A stretch of 64,000 bases of DNA from Crocinitomix algicola (lineage in GTDB: Bacteria > Bacteroidota > Bacteroidia > Flavobacteriales_D > Crocinitomicaceae). The position numbers and the translations under genes were made by a program. Within the stretch, counting starts at the first letter, position 1, and each line of letters opens with the position of its first letter. Under the pieces are notes generated by a model. That model worked only from the letters and a program-made list of their open reading frames with translations. It was not told the origin of the DNA and did no database searches. Shown here one piece after another: positions 8,786-16,527 of the stretch. The DNA lies in NCBI RefSeq assembly GCF_001661595.2, contig NZ_LYPF02000014.1:62001-126000 (forward strand), given 5' to 3'.

Positions 8786-10687
8786 TTAATAAGCTCTTTC
8801 GTTATTTCCTTCAATATAATTTATAAAAGCTTTGTTGACAACCTTATTCCCTCCTGGAGTTGGATAATTACCTGTAAAATACCAATCACCAGTATGGTTA
8901 GGGCAAGCTTTATGAAGGTTTTCAATAGTTTGATAAACCACTTTTACTTCTGCATTAATATTCTTAGGAGTAAGTAATTTAGCGATTCTCGCTGATATTT
9001 CTTCCGCAGAAAATGGTTTATAGATATTCTTCACATAATTCTGAATCTCTTCTTTCTTTAAGCCTTCTTGAGATTTGCATAATTGATAGGTCTCATCGAT
9101 AATATGCTGTTGGCCCGATTCCTTTAATAAGTCTATTGCTGCCACAAAAGCAATGAAATCACCCATTTTAGCCATGTCAATTCCATAACAATCTGGGTAC
9201 CTTATCTGCGGAGCACTAGAAACAACTACAATTCGTTTAGGGTTTAAACGATCTAATATACGTAGAATACTTTTCTTTAATGTGGTGCCTCGTACAATTG
9301 AATCGTCAACTACAACCAAGTTGTCTTTGCCTTCTTGAACAGTACCGTAGGTGATATCATAAACATGCGCAACTAAATCATCTCGTCCATCATCTTGCGT
9401 AATAAATGTTCTAAGCTTGGTGTCTTTAATCGCTATTTTCTCAACACGTGTTCGTTTGGCTAATATTTTTCTAAGCTCCTCATCACTCAGTTCCTCGCCT
9501 TTTTCTCGAATTAAATCGAATTTTATCTTATTCTGATACTTTTCTAGACCCTTAACAATTCCGAAAAATGATGTTTCTGCGGTGTTTGGTATGTATGAAA
9601 ACACGGCATTATCAACCTCACCATCTATTGCTTTGACCGTTTGAGGCACTAATAGTTTACCAAGTTCTTTTCGTTCATGGTAAATATCTTTATCGCCCGG
9701 ACGAGAGAAGTATATTCGTTCAAATGAACATTGTTTTGCTTCACCTGGTTCGTTAATTAAATTTTCAGAAATCGAACCATCTTTCTTGATGATTAAAGCA
9801 TGACCTGGTTTTATTTCTTGAATAGCGTCAATTGGGACGTTGAAAGCAGTTTGAATTACCGGTCTTTCTGAGGTAACGACACAGATCTCATCATCTTCAT
9901 ACCAAAATGCAGGTCTTATTCCGTTTGGATCGCGAAGGACAAAGGCATCTCCATGTCCCATTAAACCGCACATCGCGTATCCTCCATCCCACATTTCAGA
10001 AGATTTTTTAAGAATGTTCGAAATGTCCATTTCTTGCCCAATCAACTTATAAACATCGCGGTTGGAATACCCTTCAGGCTTAAATTTATTGTATAATTTA
10101 TGGTTCTCTTCATCTAAGAAATGGCCAATTTTTTCTAGTACAGTAACCGTGTCAGCCACTGCTTTTGGATGTTGACCGAGCTTCAATAAACGATTAAATA
10201 ACTCGTCATTGTTAGTTAGGTTAAAATTCCCTGCAACGATTAAACTTCTTGTTTGCCAGTTGTTTTGCCTTAAAAAAGGATGACAACTTTCAATAGAGTT
10301 TCGTCCAAAAGTTCCATATCTTAAATGTCCTAAGAAAAGTTCCCCTGTAAAACCAGCGTTCTTTTTTAGATAATCGATATCCTTTAATAAAGCGGGATTT
10401 TCTTCTTCTATTTCCGAAAATCTGCCATTTATTTTGGAGAAAATGTCTTGAATAGGTCTTTGATCAATAGAACGAACTCGGCTAATGTATCTTTCTCCTG
10501 GCTCAACATCAAATTTAATGTTGGCTAATCCAGCACCATCTTGTCCTCGATTATGCTGTTTCTCCATCAAGAGATACATTTTATTTAGTCCGTAAAAAGC
10601 TGTACCGTATTTTTCAAGGTAGAATTGGAGTGGTTTTTTGAGCCTTAATAAGGCAATTCCACATTCGTGTTTGATAGCGTCACTCAT
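8786..10687 (-). CDS. amidophosphoribosyltransferase family protein (long Bacteroidota type)
   Basis: The 633-residue protein joins an N-terminal class II glutamine amidotransferase domain to a C-terminal phosphoribosyltransferase domain, as in PurF, which makes 5-phosphoribosylamine from PRPP and glutamine. The nucleophile is Cys9, preceded by MSDAIKHE, so an eight-residue propeptide must be removed to expose it. LGHLRYGTFG is the glutamine-site region. The PRPP loop VVVDDSIVRGTT lies near residues 456-468. It is about 130 residues longer than E. coli PurF. Bacteroidota commonly carry this long form, sometimes besides a canonical purF, so its exact role may differ. It is monocistronic with its own promoter-like box. 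Confidence 0.85.
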   Translation of the reverse strand: MSDAIKHECGIALLRLKKPLQFYLEKYGTAFYGLNKMYLLMEKQHNRGQDGAGLANIKFDVEPGERYISRVRSIDQRPIQDIFSKINGRFSEIEEENPALLKDIDYLKKNAGFTGELFLGHLRYGTFGRNSIESCHPFLRQNNWQTRSLIVAGNFNLTNNDELFNRLLKLGQHPKAVADTVTVLEKIGHFLDEENHKLYNKFKPEGYSNRDVYKLIGQEMDISNILKKSSEMWDGGYAMCGLMGHGDAFVLRDPNGIRPAFWYEDDEICVVTSERPVIQTAFNVPIDAIQEIKPGHALIIKKDGSISENLINEPGEAKQCSFERIYFSRPGDKDIYHERKELGKLLVPQTVKAIDGEVDNAVFSYIPNTAETSFFGIVKGLEKYQNKIKFDLIREKGEELSDEELRKILAKRTRVEKIAIKDTKLRTFITQDDGRDDLVAHVYDITYGTVQEGKDNLVVVDDSIVRGTTLKKSILRILDRLNPKRIVVVSSAPQIRYPDCYGIDMAKMGDFIAFVAAIDLLKESGQQHIIDETYQLCKSQEGLKKEEIQNYVKNIYKPFSAEEISARIAKLLTPKNINAEVKVVYQTIENLHKACPNHTGDWYFTGNYPTPGGNKVVNKAFINYIEGNNERAY

Positions 10688-10714
10688 GTAGCGATAAAAC
10701 TGTAAATTTTAGTG

Positions 10715-10722
10715 CAAAGTTA
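10715..10722 (-). promoter_or_regulatory. putative -7 box for the PurF-like gene
   Basis: On the minus strand this reads TAACTTTG, a full match to TAnnTTTG. It lies 27 bp before the start codon. No TTG appears at the -33 position. Confidence 0.45.
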
Positions 10723-10783
10723 GAAAAGACATTTGTATTTTTGGCCATTAGCAATTATTAATTAATATTTTTTCATTGATTCT

Positions 10784-10813
10784 TTGTTAATAAAATTAAA
10801 CATTGTACATTTG
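10784..10813 (+). promoter_or_regulatory. Bacteroidota sigma-A type promoter of the ribosomal protein operon
   Basis: TTG at 10784-10786, a 19-bp spacer, then TACATTTG at 10806-10813. This is the full Bacteroidota primary promoter pattern (-33 TTG, -7 TAnnTTTG), and it lies 47 bp before rplM. It is the best promoter match I found in the window. Confidence 0.7.
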
Positions 10814-10860
10814 CACCCCCTTTTTGGGATAATTGTATATAAACTAAAAACAGTATTATT

Positions 10861-11316
10861 GTGGATACATTAAGCTACAAAACGATTTCAGGCAATAAAG
10901 AGACTGCTAATAAAAAGTGGTTGTTAGTTGATGCCGAAGGAGAAACGCTAGGAAGATTAGCGAGCAAAGTAGCATTCCTTATTCGAGGAAAACATAAACC
11001 AAATTTCACGCCTCATGCTGATTGTGGAGATAATGTAGTAGTTATCAACGCAGAAAAAATTGTTTTATCAGGAAACAAAATGGAGACGAAACAATACATT
11101 CGTCACACAGGTTACCCTGGTGGTCAAAGAATTTTAACTGCGAGACAAATACTAGAGAAACATCCAGAGAGATTAGTAGAAAAAGCGGTGAAAGGTATGT
11201 TGCCTAAAAATAAGTTAGGGAATGCTTTATACACCAACCTTAAGGTTTACGTAGGGTCAAATCACGACCAAGAAGCGCAAAAGCCTGAGGCAATTAAATT
11301 AGATTCAATTAAATAA
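10861..11316 (+). CDS. rplM: 50S ribosomal protein L13
   Basis: The 151-residue product has the L13 signatures [17 protein letters not shown] near the N-terminus, then [12 protein letters not shown] and RHTGYPGG, and [13 protein letters not shown] in the second half. It is part of the large ribosomal subunit and needed early in assembly. It starts with GTG and precedes rpsI by 4 bp, the near-universal rplM-rpsI pair. Confidence 0.98.
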   Translation: MDTLSYKTISGNKETANKKWLLVDAEGETLGRLASKVAFLIRGKHKPNFTPHADCGDNVVVINAEKIVLSGNKMETKQYIRHTGYPGGQRILTARQILEKHPERLVEKAVKGMLPKNKLGNALYTNLKVYVGSNHDQEAQKPEAIKLDSIK

Positions 11317-11320
11317 GCAT

Positions 11321-11707
11321 ATGAGTGTAATTAACACATTGGGTAGAAGAAAGACTGCTGTTGCAAGAGTTTATCTTTCAGAAGGTACAGGTAAAGTTAC
11401 AGTAAACAAGAGAGAAGTATCTGATTACTTCAAAACTCCTGTTTTATTGGAGAAAATCAACCAACCATTCGCTATTACAGATACTTTAAACAAGTATGAT
11501 GTTGTAGCAAATGTTGATGGTGGTGGGGTAAATGGTCAAGCTGAAGCGCTTAGATTAGGTATTTCAAGAGCTTTGGTTGAACTAGCTGAAGAAAATAAAC
11601 CTTTGTTGAAAGCTGAAGGGTTGATGACTAGAGATTCTAGAATGGTGGAAAGAAAGAAACCAGGACAGAAAAAAGCAAGAAAGAAATTTCAGTTCTCTAA
11701 ACGTTAA
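11321..11707 (+). CDS. rpsI: 30S ribosomal protein S9
   Basis: The 128-residue protein begins with [15 protein letters not shown] and ends in the basic tail [17 protein letters not shown], which reaches towards the P-site t[22 protein letters not shown] is the family core. It is encoded 4 bp after rplM. No terminator follows, so transcription may continue towards rpsB. Confidence 0.98.
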   Translation: MSVINTLGRRKTAVARVYLSEGTGKVTVNKREVSDYFKTPVLLEKINQPFAITDTLNKYDVVANVDGGGVNGQAEALRLGISRALVELAEENKPLLKAEGLMTRDSRMVERKKPGQKKARKKFQFSKR

Positions 11708-11902
11708 TCATCAGGAACGCGCAGCGGCGATTTTCTATACCTATTTGACTTCGTTTTGGAAGTCACGGTTTAGTATCTAAATTGTTGAGATTGCTCCAAA
11801 AAATGGAAGTGCTACTTAACAATTGCTTTGTAATGAAGTTTTCACCTAAGAGTGGAATAGAAAAGTAAAAAAGAAAGTAAACAAAATTTTAAAAAAAGTA
11901 AA
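11708..11902 (+). promoter_or_regulatory. possible structured leader of rpsB-tsf
   Basis: This 195-bp spacer between rpsI and rpsB has no open reading frame and no T-tract terminator. It holds a 7-bp hairpin TGACTTC/GAAGTCA (11746-11765) and a wider stem ATTGTT/AACAAT (11780-11785 with about 11818-11823). S2 autoregulates through leader RNA in several bacterial groups, so a regulatory leader is plausible, but I do not recognise a known motif. Confidence 0.3.
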
Positions 11903-12685
11903 ATGGCAAGAGCTAATTTTGAAGAATTATTAGAAGCAGGTGTTCACTTTGGACACTTAAAAAGAAAGTGGAATCCATATATGGCTCCATATATCTTTAC
12001 TGAAAAAAAAGGTATCCACATATTAGATTTGAATAAAACAATTGCACACTTAGATGAGGCTTGTGCTGCAATGAAACAAATCGCTAAATCAGGAAAGAAA
12101 ATTCTTTTTGTTGCGACTAAGAAACAAGCAAAAGATATTCTTGAAGAAAGAATTAAGCCAACTCGTATGCCGTACGTAGTTGAAAGATGGTCTGGAGGAA
12201 TGTTAACTAACTTCGGAACGATTAGAAAGGCAATTCGTAAAATGTCTTCTATTGACAAAATGGAAGAGGATGGAACGATGAATACCTTATCAAAAAGAGA
12301 GCGTCTTCAATTATCACGTACGCGTGCTAAACTAGATAAAAACTACGGTACGATTGCTGAAATGACGCGTGTACCTGCTGCTATTTTTGTTATCGATGTA
12401 CTTAAAGAGCACATTGCAGTAAAAGAGGCTAATAAGTTAAATATCCCAACGTTTGCAATGGTTGATACGAATTCTGATCCAAGAAACATTGACTTCGTAA
12501 TTCCAGCAAACGATGATGCAACGAAATCAATTGATATCATTTTATCAAAAGTTTCAGCAGCCATCATGGAAGGTTTAGAAGAGCGTAAAAACTCTAGAGA
12601 TAAAGCGAAAGCTTCAAAAGAAAAAGAAGCGAAAGCAGAAAAAACAGAGGCAACAGAAGAAACTGCTTCTGAAGAAAATAAATAA
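11903..12685 (+). CDS. rpsB: 30S ribosomal protein S2
   Basis: The 260-residue S2 protein has the family start ANFEELLEAGVHFGH followed by RKWNPYMAPYIF, then FVATKKQAKDI and the C-terminal PTFAMVDTNSDP block. It ends in a charged, low-complexity tail rich in Lys, Glu and Ala (about residues 232-260). It binds the 30S head-body junction and helps recruit S1. It precedes tsf by 34 bp, the usual pairing. Confidence 0.98.
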   Translation: MARANFEELLEAGVHFGHLKRKWNPYMAPYIFTEKKGIHILDLNKTIAHLDEACAAMKQIAKSGKKILFVATKKQAKDILEERIKPTRMPYVVERWSGGMLTNFGTIRKAIRKMSSIDKMEEDGTMNTLSKRERLQLSRTRAKLDKNYGTIAEMTRVPAAIFVIDVLKEHIAVKEANKLNIPTFAMVDTNSDPRNIDFVIPANDDATKSIDIILSKVSAAIMEGLEERKNSRDKAKASKEKEAKAEKTEATEETASEENK

Positions 12686-12719
12686 ATTATTCATCCAGTA
12701 AGGATTAAAAAGATAAAAA

Positions 12720-13550
12720 ATGAAAATTACAGCTTCACTCGTAAACGAGCTTAGAAAAAAAACTGGTGCAGGAATGATGGACTGCAAAAAAGCATTGGTT
12801 GAGGCAGAAGGAGATATGGAGAGTGCAATCGACATCCTAAGAAAAAAGGGACAGAAAGTTGCGGCTAAAAGAGGTGAAAACGAAACAAAAGAAGGTTTAG
12901 TGATCGCTAAAACAGTTGAAGGAAACAAAAAAGGAGTTATTCTTTCATTAGCTTGTGAAACTGACTTCGTAGCAAAAAACAGTGATTATTACGCTTTAGT
13001 AGATAGTTTAGTTGATGCTGCAGTTCTTGCTAACCCTAGCTCAATCGAAGAGTTTAACAATGCTAAATTCAACGATAAGTTAACAGTAGCTGAAAAAATT
13101 ACTGAGCAAATTGGTGTTATCGGTGAGAAGTTGGAAGTAACTAACTTAGACATCATCGAGGCAGAATCTGTAGTGGCGTACAACCACCCTGGTAACCAAA
13201 TTGCTTCTCTAGTAGGTCTTACTAAAGAAGGTGAAGTTGCTGAAGATGCTGGAAGACAAGTTGCTATGCAAATTGCTGCAATGGCTCCATTAGCTTTAAA
13301 CAAAGAAGGTATCGACCAGGAAACTATCGATCGTGAATTAGAGGTAGGTAGAGATTTAGCTATTCAGGAAGGGAAACCAGCTGAAATGGCAGATAAAATT
13401 GCTCAAGGTCGTTTAGGCAAATTCTTTAAAGAAATGACTTTGCTGAGCCAACCATTCTTAAAAGATAATAAGAAGTCGGTAGAACAATTCTTGAATGATA
13501 CAGAATCTGGCTTGACCGTCAAATCATTTAAACGAGTTGCTTTAAAGTAA
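12720..13550 (+). CDS. tsf: translation elongation factor Ts
   Basis: The 276-residue product catalyses GDP release from EF-Tu. The N-terminal UBA-like domain carries VNELRKKTGAGMMDCKKAL, the classical signature, and the core has the ACETDFVAKN motif. Two dimerisation-like subdomains follow, as in full-length EF-Ts. It is followed directly by an intrinsic terminator, which ends the rpsB-tsf unit. Confidence 0.98.
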   Translation: MKITASLVNELRKKTGAGMMDCKKALVEAEGDMESAIDILRKKGQKVAAKRGENETKEGLVIAKTVEGNKKGVILSLACETDFVAKNSDYYALVDSLVDAAVLANPSSIEEFNNAKFNDKLTVAEKITEQIGVIGEKLEVTNLDIIEAESVVAYNHPGNQIASLVGLTKEGEVAEDAGRQVAMQIAAMAPLALNKEGIDQETIDRELEVGRDLAIQEGKPAEMADKIAQGRLGKFFKEMTLLSQPFLKDNKKSVEQFLNDTESGLTVKSFKRVALK

Positions 13551-13562
13551 CTTGTAAATATT

Positions 13563-13594
13563 AAAAAAGAGAGTTATTAACTCTCTTTTTTTTT
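13563..13594 (+). terminator. intrinsic terminator after tsf
   Basis: A-tract, GAGAGTTA (13569-13576) pairing with TAACTCTC (13578-13585), followed by nine T. The A and T runs extend the stem and make it bidirectional. It separates tsf from pyrH. Confidence 0.85.
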
Positions 13595-13644
13595 GCTTAA
13601 TTTTAAATAAACATCAGTAAACCAGAATAGAAATAGTTAATAAA

Positions 13645-14352
13645 ATGAAATACAAACGCATACTTTTAAAGTTAAGTGGAGAAGCTTTGATGGGCGACAA
13701 ACAATTCGGAATTGATAATGCAAGGTTGGATGATTATGCCACCCAAATTAAGGACCTACATGACGCAGGTGTAGAAGTAGCGATTGTTGTTGGAGGAGGA
13801 AATATTTTTCGTGGTGTACAAGCGGAAGATGGTGGTATGGACCGAACTCAAGGCGATTATATGGGGATGTTGGCAACCATGATTAATAGTATGGCGTTAC
13901 AAGCTGCTCTAGAAAAGCAAGGAGTTTATACAAGGTTACAATCTGCCATTGAAATGAAAGAAATTGCAGAACCTTTTATTAAACGGCGAGCGGTAAGACA
14001 TTTAGAAAAAGGACGTGTAGTTATTTTCGGTGCAGGAACAGGAAACCCTTATTTTACGACAGATTCTGCAGCAGCATTGAGAGCAATTGAAATGGAAGCT
14101 GATGTTATTCTTAAAGGTACTCGGGTCGATGGAATTTACACTTCTGACCCGGAGAAAGATCCGGATGCAGTCAAATTTGGTTCGTTAACTTTTGATGAAG
14201 CGTACAACAAGGGACTTAATGTAATGGATATGACAGCCTTTACATTGTGTAAGGAAAATGATGTTCCAATAATAGTTTTTGATATGAACAAAATTGGAAA
14301 CTTAATGAAAGTTGTAACTGGCGAAAAAATTGGTACTTTAGTAACCGTTTAA
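13645..14352 (+). CDS. pyrH: UMP kinase
   Basis: The 235-residue amino-acid-kinase-fold enzyme phosphorylates UMP to UDP. It starts [14 protein letters not shown] (phosphate-binding Lys), then has [11 protein letters not shown] and [17 protein letters not shown], all typical of bacterial PyrH. The order tsf-pyrH-frr is conserved in bacteria; frr starts 12 bp after its stop. Confidence 0.97.
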   Translation: MKYKRILLKLSGEALMGDKQFGIDNARLDDYATQIKDLHDAGVEVAIVVGGGNIFRGVQAEDGGMDRTQGDYMGMLATMINSMALQAALEKQGVYTRLQSAIEMKEIAEPFIKRRAVRHLEKGRVVIFGAGTGNPYFTTDSAAALRAIEMEADVILKGTRVDGIYTSDPEKDPDAVKFGSLTFDEAYNKGLNVMDMTAFTLCKENDVPIIVFDMNKIGNLMKVVTGEKIGTLVTV

Positions 14353-14364
14353 AATATTCGAATA

Positions 14365-14928
14365 ATGGAAGAAGAAATTGAATTGCTTTTGGATGAAGCA
14401 AAACAAGGAAATCAAGCAACAATTGATCATTTAATTGCGAGTTTAGAAAAAATTAGAGCTGGAAAAGCGACACCATCCATGTTAGATAGTGTTATGGTAG
14501 AAGCTTATGGCGCTTCATCTCCAATCTCACAAGTGGCTAATGTAAATACATTGGATGCTAAAACAATAACGGTACAACCTTGGGATAAATCAAATTTGGA
14601 TGCTATTTCAACCGGAATCATTAATGCAAATCTTGGGTTAAATCCTCAGAACAATGGAGAGAGTATTATTATTAACGTTCCTGTTTTAACGGAAGATAGA
14701 AGACGTGATCTTGTAAAAAAAGCTAAAAGTGAAGGAGAATCTGCAAAAGTGAGCATTCGAAATAATCGGAAAGAAGCGAATGACTATTTAAAAAAATTGA
14801 AAGGAGAAGGTTTATCAGAAGATCGTGTTAAAAACTTGGAAGATGTAGTACAAGGTTTGACAGATTCAAGTATCGTTAAGATTGATGAGTTAATCGTGAA
14901 GAAAGAAGCAGATATTATGACAATTTAA
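14365..14928 (+). CDS. frr: ribosome recycling factor
   Basis: This 187-residue protein splits post-termination ribosomes together with EF-G. Conserved parts are LEKIRAGKATPSMLDSV, NVNTLDAKTITVQPWD and the C-terminal RRDLVKKAKSEGE followed by VSIRNNRKEAND region. It is the last gene of the translation block and is followed by a strong terminator. Confidence 0.97.
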   Translation: MEEEIELLLDEAKQGNQATIDHLIASLEKIRAGKATPSMLDSVMVEAYGASSPISQVANVNTLDAKTITVQPWDKSNLDAISTGIINANLGLNPQNNGESIIINVPVLTEDRRRDLVKKAKSEGESAKVSIRNNRKEANDYLKKLKGEGLSEDRVKNLEDVVQGLTDSSIVKIDELIVKKEADIMTI

Positions 14929-14953
14929 TTATTGAAGTAAAATGATATTCGAA

Positions 14954-14983
14954 AGTCCAAACGTTATGTTTGGGCTTTTTTTA
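14954..14983 (+). terminator. intrinsic terminator after frr
   Basis: AGTCCAAAC (14954-14962) pairs with GTTTGGGCT (14968-14976) around a 5-nt loop, followed by a run of T. Confidence 0.88.
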
Positions 14984-15017
14984 TTTTGAATAAAATTGTC
15001 TCCCGTGGTGATGCGAA

Positions 15018-15073
15018 TAAAAAAAACCTGAAAAGAGCTCACTGATAGTCTTGGTAGCATCTCTTTTCAGGTT
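15018..15073 (-). terminator. intrinsic terminator of the response regulator gene
   Basis: A perfect 13-bp stem AACCTGAAAAGAG (15025-15037) with CTCTTTTCAGGTT (15061-15073) encloses a 23-nt loop. On the minus strand it is followed by a run of eight T, so it ends the regulator transcript coming from 15838. The loop is unusually long for a terminator. Confidence 0.75.
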
Positions 15074-15154
15074 ACCGTGCAAGGAAATTAAAACCAGAAA
15101 CAAAATTAATTGTTATCTACCTACTATGACGTGAAGTTTTTTGAAAGGGTTGTG

Positions 15155-15838
15155 CTATTGGTCGTTTTTTATTTCAAATTTATACCCTACGCCACGTAGA
15201 TTCTTAAAATATATGGGTTTACTTGGTACAGGTTCAAAATATTTTCTAAAACTTAAAATGTAGTTATCTATTGTTCTGCTCGTAGGAAAACTTTCTCTTC
15301 CCCAAATTTCATCCAGAATTTCATCTCTTGAAACAACTTCGTTTTTACGCGCGATTAATAGGCGAAGTAGGGCTAATTCACGCTTCGAAAGGGTGATGAT
15401 TTTGCCATTTGCTTCAACTTCATAATTTTTAAAATTGATATGGTTATTGCCAAACGTATATTCTTCTATTTGTGGTTCTAATTTAGGGCGGTTTATGAGA
15501 ATACCTATGCGTAATAATAATTCCTCAAGATTAAAAGGTTTTACCAAATAATCATCGCCTCCCATCTTTAACCCTGTAACGCGATCCGTTGAAGTTCCTT
15601 TCGCAGAAATAAAGAGAATCGGAGTTTGACTCGTTTCTCTTATTTTAGCGCAAACATCAAATCCATTCACCTCAGGTAACATAACGTCTAGAATAACGAG
15701 GTCATAAGTAGAATTAAATGTTTCAATCGCAGCACGTCCATTTTTCACGACGTCAACTTCATAATCTTCCATTTCAAGATTAAGCGTTAAAACATTCACC
15801 AGGCTCTCTTCGTCTTCAACAAGAAGAATTTTCTTCAT
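15155..15838 (-). CDS. OmpR/PhoB-family response regulator, orphan
   Basis: A 227-residue two-domain regulator. The receiver domain (1-115) has the acidic pair at 8-10, phospho-acceptor Asp51 (LVILDVMLP) and Lys100 in LVKPF. The C-terminal winged-helix domain (about 125-225) ends with the recognition-helix and wing sequences SRTIDNYILSFRKYF and LRGVGYKF. No histidine kinase gene is next to it, so its partner is elsewhere on the chromosome. It has its own -7 box and terminator, hence a single-gene transcript. Confidence 0.93.
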   Translation of the reverse strand: MKKILLVEDEESLVNVLTLNLEMEDYEVDVVKNGRAAIETFNSTYDLVILDVMLPEVNGFDVCAKIRETSQTPILFISAKGTSTDRVTGLKMGGDDYLVKPFNLEELLLRIGILINRPKLEPQIEEYTFGNNHINFKNYEVEANGKIITLSKRELALLRLLIARKNEVVSRDEILDEIWGRESFPTSRTIDNYILSFRKYFEPVPSKPIYFKNLRGVGYKFEIKNDQ

Positions 15839-15860
15839 TTTTCAAATCAATTTCTATGGG

Positions 15861-15868
15861 CAAAAATA
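15861..15868 (-). promoter_or_regulatory. putative -7 box for the response regulator gene
   Basis: On the minus strand this reads TATTTTTG, a full match to TAnnTTTG. It lies 22 bp before the start codon. Confidence 0.45.
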
Positions 15869-15908
15869 CTAATTTTACACGTGTTATTTTAAAGTGTTTT
15901 GATTAATT

Positions 15909-16403
15909 ATGATGAATCGAGTATTCCTTAGTTTAGGAAGTAATTTGGGAGATCGAATTTCAAATATCAATAAAGCGTATCAGATAATTGAGGAAAGGAT
16001 AGGTGCCATTCTTAAGAAATCAAGTTTTTATAGTTCTCCTCCTTGGGGGTTCGAATCTGATGAGGCCTTTATTAATACTGTAATTCTTATTTCAACACAA
16101 ATAAGTGCAGAAGAGGTTCTGGCTATATTGAAGGATATTGAACGCGACTTAGGAAGAAAGAAGAAAACTGACTCAACAGGTTATCACGATCGAATCATAG
16201 ATCTGGATATAATTGATTACAATGGAATTGTTTTAAACACAAATGAATTGATTCTACCACATCCTAGAATGGAACAACGCGATTTTGTCTTGGTACCGCT
16301 CGCGGAAATTGAACCAAATTGGCTACATAACGGTAAGAATTTACCTTTAAATGACCTGCTAAAAACCCTCCCAAACGAACGGTTTATCGAGAGGTTGATT
16401 TAA
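15909..16403 (+). CDS. folK: 2-amino-4-hydroxy-6-hydroxymethyldihydropteridine pyrophosphokinase
   Basis: The 164-residue enzyme of folate synthesis transfers pyrophosphate from ATP to the pterin. Family features are FLSLGSNLGDR at the start, SSFYSSPPWGF, and the signature HDRIIDLDIIDY with the metal-binding Asp pair, then LPHPRMEQRDFVLVPLAEI. A second Met at residue 2 could equally be the start. It is divergent from the response regulator gene. Confidence 0.96.
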   Translation: MMNRVFLSLGSNLGDRISNINKAYQIIEERIGAILKKSSFYSSPPWGFESDEAFINTVILISTQISAEEVLAILKDIERDLGRKKKTDSTGYHDRIIDLDIIDYNGIVLNTNELILPHPRMEQRDFVLVPLAEIEPNWLHNGKNLPLNDLLKTLPNERFIERLI

Positions 16404-16472
16404 TTCGACGAAAGATTAAACAGTTTTCGTTCTAAATAAGTGTTAAGTTTTTTTTAGGTCAAAAAAAATACT

Positions 16473-16480
16473 TATTATTG
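16473..16480 (+). promoter_or_regulatory. putative -7 box
   Basis: TATTATTG is a 7 of 8 match to TAnnTTTG and lies 47 bp before the lipoprotein start at 16528. The -33 TTG is not evident. Confidence 0.3.
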
Positions 16481-16527
16481 CACTGTTTATAGGTAATTTA
16501 AAGAAAAAGATTATAAAATCAGATAGA

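Noticed and set aside
12614-13303. Open reading frames antisense to rpsB and tsf
   Set aside because: They lie opposite highly conserved ribosomal genes and their products have no family features; they are by-products of the codon use of the real genes.
15018-15073. Riboswitch in the long-loop hairpin
   Set aside because: Its orientation and T-run place it at the 3' end of the response regulator transcript, so it is a terminator.
15070-15076. GGTTACC as another ECF -35 element
   Set aside because: It lies in the arm of a terminator between convergent genes, has no CGCATTAA-like element at the right distance, and no gene start follows.
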